DNA of 64,000 nt from Salvelinus alpinus (GCF_045679555.1 NC_092091.1:14965572-15029571), one strand, 5' to 3'; positions 34,630 through 52,011 are shown, counted from the first letter of the stretch. The notes: generated by a model not told the origin, from the sequence alone. Program-made: numbers and translations.

Positions 34630-36029
34630 GCAGCATCACTGAACCACTTCTGCCATAGGGGGCAGCATCAGATCACTGGGACATTTGGTGTCAATGCTAT
34701 TCCTGGGATCTTGTGACTCAGATGTTAGTCATTCTTGTAGTCAGTGCTTCATCATATGAAAATGACTCATAGATCGCAATACTCAAGAGAGTATGATTGC
34801 TGTGCATGTGGTAGCAGGAAAATGGCTATGACCAGCTAACATTATTCCAAAACATGAGTATGGGCTCATGTTATTGTGATGAGCATTGTTTGGAGTAGTT
34901 TATGTATGACTAGTCAAACTTCACAACACAGACCTCATTAATATACAAAAGGTTTATTTGAAATTTTGGTATGAAAAATAATCTCCCACCATTACTTCAC
35001 CCATTTGAATTTAAACTCACATTTCAGTCTCATTGAAGGGATTAATGAGATTTAAAATTGAATCAACCACAAGTTCATTTGTTTTCATATTTTTCAATAG
35101 ATAACCAATACAGAACAATTGTGATATTTTCTAAATGAGAAATTACCGGAATGCAAAAAAGGCCATGTAGAATTTTATTTCTGGGATTTCCATGAATTGA
35201 TAAAATAAATAAATAGCCACAGTGTGGAATGTCTAGTACAAATAAATAATTTTACATGGGAGAATGTACATAAATATACATACTAATAGTAAGAAGAAAA
35301 GAAAGTCGATGAATATTGCATTGATTGTGCATTTCACACACAGGTCCCAGCCAAGCCCGGTGCTGTGTAGTGTCAGCAGAGATGGGGTACAGAAACGCAA
35401 GTGTATGAAACCCTACGAAGCCATTGAGAGAGGTTTTGATGCTTTCAGTACACATTCAGAGAAACAGATAATAAACCCCATTTCCACACAGCTGTGCAGG
35501 CATTTACAGTGAAAGAGCAGCAGAAAGTTTGTGTTGTGGATGAGTGTGCGTTTCAAGTATTCCACCATGTCGGTGGGCGGGATCCTGCGTCACATGGTCC
35601 TGTCATGGGATTGGCTCTTAGCGAGACGGGGTTACTCTGGTTAGGTATTTCTCAAGCAACAGACAACCCAACACAAGATTCATATAACTACAGCCACACC
35701 AAAGCAGCAAAAAAATAAAGGCACTCCAAATCAACGAAAATACAAAAACAGAGTTCATACTCTATAAGAGCAGCCAGGAGATCTGATATAAGGGGGTTAC
35801 AGAACATGAACCAGCTAAAATTAAATCTTGAAATAAAAGAATGCTGGTCAAACCACCCAAGTGACAAGTTCCCAGGTGAGGAAACATTTCCTCAAAACAA
35901 CAATGACAGAGTTAGAGGGAAAACCTTAAATTATAGTTGCCAACGAAAAGTCCTGTTAACTCGCTCTATTCGAGACTGAGGACCCACAAGTCTGCAAAAA
36001 TGTCCCCTTCACACAACAAGGTTGCCCAA
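34630..36029 (-). other. pim3: probable pim3 3' UTR and downstream flank
   Basis: This follows the pim3 stop codon on the minus strand. AT-rich sequence with several minus-strand ATTTA motifs (for example around 35205-35255) would suit an unstable growth-response mRNA, a property known for PIM transcripts. Minus-strand AATAAA candidates lie near 34950. The end point is not established, and the stretch 34630-34920 shows nothing. Confidence 0.45.
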
Positions 36030-38646
<2,617 letters not shown>

Positions 38647-39000
38647 TATTACTCGTCCCCAAAAATAAACTCCAAATTCAGGTTCTGAAAATGATGTCCA
38701 ATTGAGCACGAGGACAACGAAATGCCAAAAATAAAACGCAGATCAGTCTTTAATTTCACAGCGAGAATAACGTTGAAAAGTAGTATTCCAACAAATAATA
38801 TGTTGTTCTTCCCTTCAGATCAAAATCCAGAAAATGCTTCCTTCTGCGCACATGTGTTATTGTGAGCGTTAAAAAGTACCAGTCGGCCACTTCGAGATGT
38901 GCCCGATGATTCTCCCCGCGCACTCTGTAATCTCTGGCTGTAACGAGGTCGAAGCTACTCTTTAAAACCAATATTATTACACGTAAAGGGAGTAGCGTAG
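38647..39000 (-). promoter_or_regulatory. pim3: pim3 5' UTR and promoter region
   Basis: On the minus strand ATTGG (inverted CCAAT) is followed by TTTTAAAGAG near 38967-38958, a possible TATA-like element. About 310 bases then lead to the ATG at 38646. A more GC-rich stretch (CGCGGGGAGAATCATCGGGC) lies near 38900-38920. The start site is inferred only. Confidence 0.35.
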
Positions 39001-39691
39001 ATCCCTCCGCCTCCTTGTTTTTTCTTCAAATTAGAGTATTAATTTATCCGATTTCAAAGACCTCACGATTGTTTCAACAAATCTAAACCTTGATGAGTTG
39101 ACAAATATAGACTCAAACTCAATTCTAAAATGTATTTAAAAGACATGCACTATTTTCCTGTAGTAAGCCCATGAGACGCCCAAGGATCTTGTGACTGAGT
39201 AGTGCATTGTTCCATGAGAAATGGTTCATTCTATCCGGGTTCCTTGGGACCTTCCTTGGGACGTTCCCTACCCTAAATCCTACCCTAAACCTTAACTATA
39301 ACCCCTTTACCTAACCCTAACCTTAACCATTATCGTAACCATTTTACATTTCAACTTCATTGGGGTAAGGAAATAGAGGACTGATTTGTGTCCAGTCCAA
39401 TTGAGCCAATCCTATTTCCGGCACAGAAACCATAATATGTTGGTGACCAAGAATAGAATAAACAGGAATATTAATTTAACTGCAGGCCTATGTGGCGGGA
39501 ATGTATTTTCCCCACCTTCTCACTTGAACTTTGGAAATAGATCATAATAAAGCATATGTAAAGTTAATTAGTAGATGTATTTTCCATTTTCCATGGCATT
39601 AATTCAATTGTCCATCAAAATGTCCTCTTTCCCTAAAATGTTGATACTGTAAGAAGAAAATCCCTAACAGGATTGTATTGCTTCAGTCAGT

Positions 39692-40274
39692 CAGTGGTGC
39701 AAAGTACTTAAGTAAAAATACTGTAAAGTACTACTCAAGTAGTTTTATTGTGGTATCTGTACTTTACTATTTCTATTTTTGACAACTTTTACTTCACTAC
39801 ATTCCTAAAGAAAATAATTTACTTTTTACTCCATACATTTTCCCTGACAACCAAAACTCGTTACATTTCCAATGCTTAGCAGTACAGGAAAATGGTCCAA
39901 TTCCCGCACTTATCAAGAGAACAATCCTGGTCATCCCTACTTCCTCTGATCTGGTGGACTCACTGAACACAAATGCTTGATTTGTAAATTATGTCTGAGT
40001 GTTGGAGAGTCCCCCTGGCTACCGATAAATAAAAATTGTGCCGTCTGGTTTGCTTCATATAGGTCATTTGAAATGATTTGTACTTGTACTTTTTATACTT
40101 AAGTATATTTGAGCAATGACATTTATTTTTGATACTTATGTATATTTAAAACCAAATATTCTTAGACTTTTCCTCAAGTAGTATTTTACTGGTTGACTTT
40201 TATTTGAGTAACTTTCTATTAAGGTATCTTTACTTTTACTCAAGTATGACAATTGGGTACTTTTTCCACCACTG
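39692..40274. mobile_element. hAT-type non-autonomous element upstream of pim3
   Basis: The ends are CAGTGGTGCAAAGTAC and, reverse complemented, CAGTGGTGGAAAAAGTAC. The interior contains many AAGTACTTAAGTA-like subterminal motifs in both orientations. The flanks CAGTCAGT (39684-39691) and CTGTCAGT (40275-40282) match at seven of eight bases, consistent with an old 8-bp target duplication. It is 583 bp with no transposase. Confidence 0.78.
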
Positions 40275-40917
40275 CTGTCAGTGCAAATAATTGTCTATAG
40301 AGGAAGCTAAAATGATAATAGGCAGTGTGTAGTATGTCATAGTATGTCAATGTTTATCCAATTATAGAATACCCCCAATTAATGAACTCCCACTCAATGT
40401 AACACTTGACTATTTATGCCAAAGCACTGTTTTCCTATGTCTGTGTGAGCTAAGTGGATAATAAAGTGGTCACTGTGTGTTGGAATTTTTGTCAAGACTA
40501 CAAAGACAATTTTAACATGTACTATATTGCAACCTATTTTGATGAACCAGATAGTCTTTCTGCAATATTCTTGTGGTTTCAGTCCCCCATAGAAAGCAAG
40601 AGGATCAGCCAACCATGTGCCATGATACACTGTGTAGTGAATTTCCCTGATGGATCCCGTTCCCCCATCATCTGTCAGGAGGACGTGCCACAGTTTGTTC
40701 CTGTGGGGGGGGGGGGGGGGGGCAAGTCTAAGATAAGTCAAGGTCTATGATGCAATTTTTTTATTAATTGTTACATGGCAGATGTGGGTCTTTGAGGACT
40801 TTGTCTTAATGAATAGCAAAATGTGTTAATGCTTAACATAGAGAGTTATAGAGCAGATAATTGTTATCCTCTGCAGACTTATTATTATTATTTTTTTAAA
40901 TATATATATATATATTT

Positions 40918-41570
40918 TTTTTAAATGTATTTATTGAATATCCGAAACATACAATATGCTTGCAGTGAAGCCGCTCAACAACTACATCATACCAGTCATC
41001 CAACAGATTCCCATTCAGAGCGACACACAGAAGCATCCAGGGTCAATGCACTGCTCAAGGGCACGTTGACAAATCTACCACCAGGGTAAAAAACGTGAAC
41101 CCGAACCCTCCAAGATCCCCCACAGTACCCCAATAGCTGTCCCTCAACCATTCGAGACCCCTCCCATAGTCCCCCCAAGAAGAAAAATAAAAAATACAAC
41201 TAATTATATTCCCCACCGCCAAGAACCCCCCAATGCACCAACAACCAAGAGAATGAACTGAAGAGAAGAAAGGAAAAGACAGAAGAAAACAGCAAACAAC
41301 AAAGCAAAAAAAATAATAATAATTATACATTTAAAACAAAGGACATCAAGGACAATTAAAATCATAACAGCTATGTCAACTGTATATGTTTGTGTATATG
41401 TCTGGCACTATTACATGTATGTGTGTGTTCTTGTATGTGTTTATTTGAATGAGAGTGTGTGTATATGCATGTGTACAAACACCTGCACGGCATCAGCCTC
41501 AGGCAAACCGGCATTAGTTGAAAAACTCTGCCCCTCAGTGTCATTCAAACTGACTTTTTATTATGTTTTA

Positions 41571-41601
<31 letters not shown>

Positions 41602-42400
41602 TTTTAGCTTTGACCATCATTCTATCTCCCACACAGCAACTCCACTCCCACTTGTCTTCAATTCCACATCCTAACCCTCAGCTTCCCTCAGCCCATCCCA
41701 TCTATCTCTGCTGGCCACCCACTTCAGGTTTCTACGCAACACATATCTTTCAACTATGCTGTGATGTTTAACGTACAATTTCAATCTATCTAATCGAATA
41801 GAATCCACAGATTGCGAGTTGAAGATAAATACTTTAACTAAGAGTATTAGTATATTAGTAAATGACTGACCCGGTCTCTTCAGATCTCCTAACAGTACTA
41901 TTTCTAGGGTCAATTTTAGATCAATGCTATGCATTTTCAGCCATTCCTGAACCTGAAACCAGAAACAGGCTACCTGAGGGCAATACCAAAATAAATGGTC
42001 TATTGATTCTGTATCCTCACAACAAAATCTGCAGAGCTTCGATGATTCTATGCCCCAAATATTCAACATTTTGTTGTTGGCAAGAATTCTATATAATAAT
42101 TTTAGCTGAAAAGCACGAAGTCTTGAATTTTGCGTTGTTTTATATATCAACTCATACTCATACCATGGAATCGGTACATCAAAATCTCTTCCCAACTATT
42201 TTGCAATTTGTATGGCACAGTTGTCAACATCCTGGTCCTCAAATGAAATTGGTATATTTTCCTATTTATGCTAGTTTTATTCCTCCACCAATTTTGATCC
42301 TTTATATTGGGCAGACAGACCAGTTCCCTACCTCCTCCCGCTGCCACCTGCCTCCTCCATTTTGGGGGTAATGCTGTAATCAATTTGTTGTACTCTTGGA
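40918..42400 (-). mobile_element. L1/Tx1-like LINE, 3' part
   Basis: Minus-strand frame 42195-41671 contains VPIPWYEYELIYKTTQNSRL, AFQLKLLYRILANNKMLN and CRFCCEDTESIDHLFWYCPQ (a Cys/His zinc knuckle). This is the C-terminal region typical of L1/Tx1 elements. An upstream frame (42383-42147) continues the protein after a frameshift near 42190. A long 3' UTR runs to an A-rich end (T-rich on plus) near 40920. It is 5' truncated. Confidence 0.8.
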
Positions 42401-42572
42401 TTGAGCAAACCTTCCTTCCTCTGCAGACTTATTAATTGGTGTGTGTTATTCATCCTCTGAAATACTTTCCGATTATGCATTTGTTATAATGCATAAATCC
42501 AGAAAATATATTCTACATTTTAACACCAAAACTTCTCAAGACACACTGCCAAACAGGTTTCAAAACAAACTA

Positions 42573-43965
42573 TACTGAACAAAAATATAGACGCAACATG
42601 TAAAGTGTTGGTCCAATATTTTTAATTTCATAAGCTGAAATGAAAGATCCCGGGAAATTCTCTATACGCAAATTTTTATTTTATTTCTCTGTGCACAAAT
42701 TTGTTTACATCCCTGTTAGTGAGCATTTCTCATTTACCTAGATAGTCCGTCTACCTTACAGGTGTGGCATATCAAGAAGCTGATTAAACAGCGTGATCAT
42801 TACACAGGTGCACCTTGTGCTGGGGACAATATTGGCCACTCTAAAATGTGCAATTTTGTCACACAACACAATGCCACAGATGTCTCAAGTTTTTATGGTG
42901 CGTGCAATTGGCATGCTGACTGCAGGAATGTCCACCAGAGCTGTTACCAGATAACTGAATGTTAATTTCTCTACCATCATCACCCACAACATCGTGGACC
43001 TCTACATCCACAGCCCAGGACCTCTACATCTGCCTTTTTCACCTGCGGGATCGTCTGACACCAGCCACCCAGACAGCTGATGAAACTGTGGGTTTGCACA
43101 ACAGAAACCATTTCATGGAAGCTCATGTGCGTGCTCGTCATCTTCACCAGGGTCTTGACCTGACTGCAGTTCCACGTCGTAACCAACTCCAGTGGGAAAG
43201 GCTCACCGTCGATGGCCAATGGCATGCTGTAGAAGTGTGCTCTTCACAGATGACTCCCAGTTTCAACTGTACCGGGCAGATGACAGACAGCGTGTATGGC
43301 GTCGTGTGGGCGAGGTGTTTGTTGATGTCTATGTTGTGAACATAGTACCTCTTGGTGGAGGTGGGGACTATGGGATTGGCAGGCAATAGCTACAGACAAC
43401 AAACACAGTTGCATTTTATCGATGGCAATTTGAATGCACAGAGATACCGTGACGAGACCCTGAGGCCCATTGTCGTGCCATTCGTCCGCCGCCATCACCT
43501 CATGTTTCAGCATGATAATGCACAGCCCCATGTCGCAAGGATCTGTACACAATTCCATAGCCTGCATGCTCACCAGACATGTCACCAATTGAGCATGTTT
43601 GGGATGCTCATGATTGATGTGTACAACAGCGTGTTCCAGTTCCTGCCAATATCCAGCAACTTCGCATCGCAATTGAAGAGGAGTGGGACAACATTCCATA
43701 GGCCACAATCAACAGCCTGATCAACTCTATACGAAGGAGATGTGTCGCGCCACGTGAGGTACTGACTGGTTTTCTATTCCACTCCCCTATCTTTTTTTTT
43801 AAAGGTATCTGTGACCAACAGATGCATATTTGTATTCCCAATCATGTGAAATCCATAGATTAGGGCCTTATGGATTTATTTAAATTGACATATTTTGTTA
43901 TATGACCTGTAACTCAGTCAAATCTTTGAAATTGATACTTGTTGCATTTATATTTTTGTTCAGTG
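42573..43965 (+). mobile_element. Tc1-like transposon, decayed
   Basis: The left end ACTGAACAAAAATATAGACG is mirrored at the right by TATATTTTTGTTCAGT, with TA beside each end. The 1.39-kb length and internal transposase traces fit Tc1. One terminal base differs between ends, so borders are good to a few bases. Confidence 0.88.
42960..43745 (+). pseudogene. decayed Tc1 transposase
   Basis: Pieces of the transposase occur in all three plus frames: HFMEAHVRARHLHQGLDLTA, LFTDDSQFQLYRADDRQRVW (first catalytic Asp), DGNLNAQRYRDETLRPIVVP, and HDNAQPHVAR (second Asp). Several frameshifts and stops separate them, and the PNxxEH block is altered (SPIEHVWD-like text is disrupted near 43590). It is non-functional. 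Confidence 0.8.
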
Positions 43966-46440
43966 TAGCTATATTTTGTGGTAAAATTTTAGATTTCAAA
44001 CTAAAATCATAAATATGGCTGTAAATTCCTTTATTTAATCTGTTGAGAAGTCAATATTACCCACCCCTGATTGGACTCAACCTTGAGTAATGTTTATTGT
44101 GTGTGTCACTTTTGTTATACAGTCGCTCTATATAAATTGAGATAACCAATTAGTGTTCTCAAGGGCAAGTGGTTTTAAAAGTGCAAGATCAGAGGCGACT
44201 AGGACAACTTATCTCAACAACTTGCTATTATATAAACGTCACTGTTGATATGGCTGCTATAATTAGGTGCAGGAGCTTTGATCTTGGAGGTCATGCTTGA
44301 AAAGCTCAGCTATGTACAGAAGTTTAACCTTTGTTTAGGATTTCCATTTTTAATTGAAATGTGCGGCTCTCGTGATCAAGTGTGGAACTTTGGAATGCGT
44401 TTGTGAGTGTGCATCTCTTTCATGTGACATGTCGCATGTTTCAAACATTTGCACTATTTCCCAAGTCATGTAACCTATGGAATCATGTACACTGTAATGG
44501 GGTTACTGTGAATTTGACATCAGCTTACAGGCAGCTCTGTGGCAAGTAAAATGATGTGTTTCATATTACAGACCACCTACTGTAATAAACTGTAGATACA
44601 GTATCAAAGCCGTCAATAAGGGCTGACCCCTGGTGGTGACCCCACTCTCCGAGGGTGTCTCAGGGGGAGTGTGAATGTGGGATATACAAAAAACACATCC
44701 ATTTCACACCACACACATGTACAGGTGTGAAAGGTTGCTGTTGATAATGGACACCCCACTCTCCGAGGGTGTCTCAGGGAGAGTTGGAATATGGAAAAAC
44801 AATATAAGACAAATATAAGCACCCACCAAATTATTATTATTATTATTACGTAGGAGCCCCACAGTCCAAGGGGATAAAATGATGCTTAGTCATTCTGATT
44901 TCAGAATCATTGAACGGACATTTTATGTTGCTTTCTTAAGATGCATCTCCTCATATTTTACATAACTGAACCTTGACAATATGCAAAGTATTGCCAGCCA
45001 ATGTGATCAGTTGATAAGGTGGAATGTGATGAGTTTCTCACTAAATACACATGATTTGGTGGTACTTTAACATGTCTGAGTCCACACAGTTGGTTGAATA
45101 TGATTTGGAAAGATTGCCTTTTTCTTATTCAATAAGACGTACATGTGGCTAATGATATCATCACGATCAGCTGTGTGTGATCGTGATCATGCGTGCATGA
45201 TCTTTGTTAAGCATGGTTATTAGTCTATATTTATACGTGTGTCTCTCTCTCACACACAGACAAACAGACTGTCTATTGAGGTAATGCGCTCTCCTGAGTT
45301 GCTTTTTAAATTAGGCTGCTGTCTGAAATAATGTTACATAATGCTGTCACACCAAGCACTGTCATAGTGCTACAGCCTTGCATAACTGTTTAATAATAGA
45401 TGGATAATAGTAATTGCAATCAACTTATTAATAATATAATAATTATAATACTTATTATTGCTCATATATTCCTTTTTACATGTCGAGATGATTCAGAAAC
45501 CTTTCATAAGCACATTTCTTTCTATAAAAGAATGGCAAAAGGGTTATGACACATTTGGCAAAGCATGAGATGTAAGACCTTTTATATCAGATTTTTACAA
45601 ACTCGTCCTCACCCTAGCACTACACAGCTGATTCAAATAATCAAAACTTGATGGTGAGTTTGGGACACCATGTTTTATATCACTATAAATAGCATGATTT
45701 GGTTTATAAATGATTTGTGCAGCATCTATGCAGTGCTTAGAAAGACTTCATGAATGCTATAAAAAAAAGCCTTATAAGTTGTTGTTTGTTTAACGTGGGA
45801 CCTTGTGAGAAGGTCAAAGTAAGTGGGCAACTCTAGAGTATGGCCTACTTTACGGAACATTTGCAACAATGGAGGCTGCCGTTTTAGGGTTGGGTCATGA
45901 AAAGGTGGGCAGTAAGTACCAAGTCCCAGGTAAACATTCACTTGATTTCCTAACCCCTCCCCTTGCTGCTAACGCACAGTGTTTACTCCTAACAGGCTGT
46001 TCAGGACAGTGTGTGCTTCACATAAACACCAGGAGAAGGGACAGAAATGCCCAGAGGGCTGAAGCAGAGGACTTTATAAAAAACTAAATCTTGTTTGATT
46101 GTGCTGCTGAGAATGAGATTTATAGCAATATACTTTGCGCCCAACACAGATTCTGTGGTGCCACACTCCTGTGCCTGTTGCGATGTGGCATGCTTCCCAC
46201 CTGAACTTGGCCCAGTAAACCTTTTGTAATGTGAAAGGCACACAAAACAGAGTGTGATTTTGAAATGTGAAACAGATTTGATGCATTTTACTACTAAACT
46301 GTAATTGGGGCTGGAGCTTTATTTTCACCCAAGAAAACATGTCATGTGGGTTGATGATTGCTGTTTATGTCTGCATTAGTTGTCTTTTCAATTTGATCAA
46401 ATGTAACGTAATAAATTACAGTATTACATGGACTAAAAGT
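43966..46440. other. intergenic, mostly unassigned
   Basis: A 26-bp sequence beginning CCCCACTCTCCGAGGGTGTC is present at 44640-44665 and 44754-44779, followed by an (ATT)n tract at 44831-44848; this may be a LINE 3' end. Otherwise I see no recognised gene or bounded repeat. Confidence 0.4.
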
Positions 46441-47260
46441 CAGATTCACTCCAAATTTGGTCTTTGGACTCATCACAACAGTCCCTTAAGAGTTTGAGAA
46501 AATAACGTTGATACATTCAAAGATGGCTACGCTATACCAGTAGATGCATATTAGCACTACTATGCTAAAATAGCCTATGAAAAATGTAAAACATCTTCTT
46601 CTCATGAACCATAGGACCAAATGACTTCAAATGTGGAATATAAGGTCATGTACATGTCTTAACTTAGTAAGCTAACGGATCGGTCAAAAGATGGTTATTG
46701 ACAAATCAAACATCAGATTTTACATGTCCATTTAAACAACTGTAAATCCACTCCACAGTGGCTTATCAACTTGAAACTTGTCATCGCTATCATGGACGTG
46801 CCTAAGATGTACCTTAATGAATTTGTTATTTATATTTTATAAACAAGGAAACTATTAACAACTCATTCTTTGCATGTGTAAAGCTAATGCTTAAAATCAT
46901 CTGCAATCATCTTCTACTCATGAACCATATGCCAGATTCACTCCAGATTTTGTATTTAGACTTTTACATCAGTCTTTAATGGAAAGAATTGTTTCTGCAT
47001 TCAAATATGTCCGCACTGTACCTATAGGTGCACATTAGCACATTTGCTAATGCTAAAAATGCTTAAAAAATCTTCTTCTCATGAACCATAAATCAGAATG
47101 ACTCCAGATTTGGTAAATAGATTCATTGAATTAGCCTCTAATGAATTTGAGAATGATTAGTTGCTGCTTTCAAGCCATGCTACAACACTTGATAGCACCA
47201 TATCACACCAGGGCTATACGAACTGAACCAATGGACATGGGACCATGACATTTGGTATGT
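46440..47260. repeat. degenerate ~160-bp tandem repeat
   Basis: CTTCTTCTCATGAACCATA-like words occur near 46590, 46911 and 47073, a spacing of about two and one units of 160 bases. Each is followed by ACTCCAGATTTGGT-like text. The array is old and diverged. Confidence 0.55.
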
Positions 47261-47272
47261 AAACCTTATGTA

Positions 47273-48876
<1,604 letters not shown>

Positions 48877-48878
48877 TA

Positions 48879-49095
48879 TATGTCCTTAGAAGCTGTGTGT
48901 ATATAAAATCACTGCAACCTTAGATGGCTGCAGCAGACCAGTTTGAGGCATTATAGATGTCATTGGCACCAGTGGCACCGTAGGATACGGAGCTTCCCAA
49001 AGTCAGGGAGCGTGGTCGACAAACGGATTGGGAAGTAGGTCCCAAAGGGATCTTCCTAGCGTTGGAGGTGAGCAGTCATTACTCGTGTGAGACAC
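48879..49095. other. short unassigned spacer
   Basis: No feature was recognised between the Tc1 right end and the hAT transposase remnant. Confidence 0.4.
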
Positions 49096-51620
49096 TTACT
49101 GATTCTGTTTTCTGTTAGAAACATTCACAGCCAAGGGAAGGAGGCAAGGTTCACTTTTGAAAGACTCGCTCTCAGTTAAAAAATATTTCCTCCGAATCCA
49201 CTGATTCGGGTCACTCATCTGTAGAATGTTTTTGTATTTCCCCTGCATGCTTGCTTTCCGTTTCCCAAATTTGTCTGTTACATAGACAATGAGACACATT
49301 TTATTTTCATTACACAGACAGACAGTTCCTCTCTCAATGTGAAAAATCTTTAAAACACTCCCAACCGATAACCACCAAACCTCGGTGTGAAATAGAACAT
49401 TGTCATGCTCTGACCCATATCTCCAGTGGCGACCCGTCATTCAGGGCAGGTGGGACATTTTTTTGGGGGGGCTTACTGGTTTTGAATTTTATTTTGACAT
49501 TAATACGTGTCACATATCAGTTTACAAACAATGTAAACATGTATATTTTGAAATCATTGAGTTAATAAAGCTGCATACAGCTCAGTGTTCTGTCACTCGT
49601 GGGAGCAGTACTGTACGTCACCGCCAAGTCTAAGGGTAGAGCTCGAAATATCAAGCCCCTTGGATGCTGCCATAGAGTTACATTAGAAGTGCCCATCCAA
49701 GAAGACTCAAGGTCATTGGCCACAGACAAAATGACGTCAAATCACGTTATATGTACAGTAGCTTTGATTGGACTGAATCTTAGCTAGCGGTCATCATGAT
49801 GAATCAAGTCGACAATCTACTGGCAAATCCTCTTTAATCCTTGTCAAATGAAGAGAAATAATGAAGAGAAATTATAGATAAAACGTATCGGTGCTCATCG
49901 GCCATTGGACATAAACATTACACAACAAGTTGGAAATCGCAAATTCAACAATGAGTGGTTTGGAAGGAATCAGTGACAGTGGCTAACTGCAAGCATTGCA
50001 AAGCAATCACTAGCCTGCTATTCAGTGGAGTGGCTGTGTGGTCCCAAATCTGGGATTAAGTGTCTCTTTTCCAAGTTTAAAATGATAAACATTCAACATT
50101 GGCCATGCTGTCAATGAAGCATGATTTGTGCCACTCTCAAAACAACTGTTAACTCGGAACTGCAAAAACATGACTTCAGTGAGTTCAAGGCAATCCGGAA
50201 AAAACGAGCTCCGACTGGGAAATACGTTTTGAACGGTCATCCAACTCGGAAATGTAAGTCGGGAACTCTGGCCTCTTTGTAGAGCTATGACCTGAAGATC
50301 AATGACATCATCATGATTCAACCTTGTTTTTTTCAGAGTTCCCAGTTGTCTTGAAAGCACCATAAATCCAGAGAAGGCTAGACTTTGATGGCAAAATTTG
50401 CCCACGAAGGACCGCCGTGCCACCTTCCTGTTCAAGTGAGCGCAGCACAACAAGGTGAGTCCAGAAATGTATTGTATGCTGCTGCATAAATTATGTAATA
50501 TACCAGGGAGATATGTATACTGTAGCTAAGAAAGTAATACTAAGTGTATGTTGTGTAGTAAGCTGTTAGTAGCCCATGTGCCTCACCATAATATTTTAAT
50601 CTGTTTTCACCTCTTAATTTTGCCTACTGTTCTGACTTGGTGGTGCACATGTAGCCTATAACCTGTTTTAGAGAAATGTAATCATAACATTTTGAAAGAG
50701 CTTTCATTGTCTGCTTATATGCCCCATTTATTTAGCCTACAGTTCTGACTTGGTGTACATGGAGAACACAGTAAGAACGGCCCATGTTCTGAATTCTGTC
50801 ACTGTACATTTCAAAAGTGCTAAACAAATAGTTATATTGACTACGTCCGTCCTAGCTCGCTCAATAATGTCTTAATCGAAATTACTCTTGTCGTCCACAT
50901 ATTCCATAATTTGTCCATCTCAATTGTCAGTAGAAACCACATTTGTTTAAGCACGTCAACCATATCAGCTATGTTTTTTTAAAGGCAGTAAATGAGGCTG
51001 AATGAACTGTTTCGCTGCCAGACAAGGCTCCGCTGATAGGCAGGTGTAGCAGTGGTAAGGTGTTGGGACTGCTGACTCTGCTGTTGGGACAGCTTTATGT
51101 AGACCCTAACAGTTTGTGGGCACCATTTGTCACCATTATAATTAATGTATTGTTTAGTGTTGTGTTGTGTAGTGGCTTTGCTGGCATGCATCCCACTTTT
51201 ATTATTTTTTTGCCCCACCAAGATTTACATGTTAAAATCGCCACTGCATATCTCCACATAGTTATACAAACATGCGCACGCAATGGATGTGGTTTGATGT
51301 GGATTACAATTGAAGTTACCTGCTGCAGTATATCTCCGAGTTCTGTGCTCAGCTCTTTTGCTGGCAGTTGCTCTTGGTGTATCATACAATGCGTCCATAT
51401 GGGAGACACATTCATAATTAGAGTGCAGAGGCTTGCCTGCCGTCCCGCCATAAATGGAGCCTCTTCTGTGCAAAAGCCCACCATTCGATCCCATGGAATC
51501 TCTTTTTCTTCAATATAGCCACGCAGCACACTGAACATCCCCTGTACCGTTTCATCCTCGGGAATCGTGAGACAAAACAATATGTCCTCGTGAATAGCAT
51601 CTACTGACATGTATAGCAAA
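49096..51620 (-). pseudogene. ZBED-type hAT transposase remnant, split by an insertion
   Basis: The part at 51620-51255 reads (minus) MSVDAIHEDILFCLTIPEDE, IPWDRMVGFCTEEAPFMAGR and IWTHCMIHQEQLPAKELSTE. The part at 49415-49096 continues with GSEHDNVLFHTEVWWLSVGS. Together they are the central part of a ZBED/Charlie-like hAT transposase domain. The order is exactly that of the family once the 1.8-kb insertion and one copy of its target duplication are removed (MWRY then GSEHD). Stops and frameshifts elsewhere show an old fossil. A domesticated gene is unlikely. Confidence 0.82.
49424..51246. mobile_element. non-autonomous hAT element with perfect 8-bp duplication
   Basis: CATATCTC flanks both sides (49416-49423 and 51247-51254). 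The ends are CAGTGGCGACC and, reverse complemented, CAGTGGCGATT. Subterminal G-rich/C-rich runs (TTTTTTTGGGGGGG at left, TTTTTTTGCCCCACC at right) resemble those of the 34246 MITE. The 1823-bp interior contains no transposase frame. An internal repeat with ACTCGGAA words lies at 50140-50350. Confidence 0.88.
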
Positions 51621-52011
51621 CAAAAGTCAATGCATGGGCATTTCAGCCCTCACAGCTAACGTACATTTGAAGAGCATAAGCTGGGGAGTTTTTAAGTTTC
51701 TTCTTGATTGCTAGCAGTAGAATACATTCTTTGTTCAACAGTGTTATCAGGACAAAGGTGTTGATGTGAGTTTCTGTGCCTCTGCCTCCCCACACATTGT
51801 TTTCACCATATCAATTTGGGTCCGGTAATATCTGAGTCTCTGCAATAGTGTTTGGTTTCATAGTGTAGCGGGCTTAGCCATTCACTGTGGGAATGATTCA
51901 AGTGTGACCTTTTCCCATGATCTAAGGATGCTCTCTGGTTGAATTTTATCTTTTGGATTTAAATAATTTTCATTATATTTTGAAGGTTAACCATATTACA
52001 ATGATTTTGAG

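Noticed and set aside
39270-39345. Interstitial telomere repeat (CCTAACCCTAACC-like words; also 21450-21510 and 54640-54675)
   Set aside because: Runs are short and irregular, with many CCTTA and other variants.
50022-50453. 143-residue minus-strand frame
   Set aside because: It lies inside the non-coding hAT element, overlaps an internal repeat and shows no family motifs.
49096-51620. Domesticated ZBED gene
   Set aside because: The frame is split by an insertion and carries further stops; only the middle of the transposase is present.
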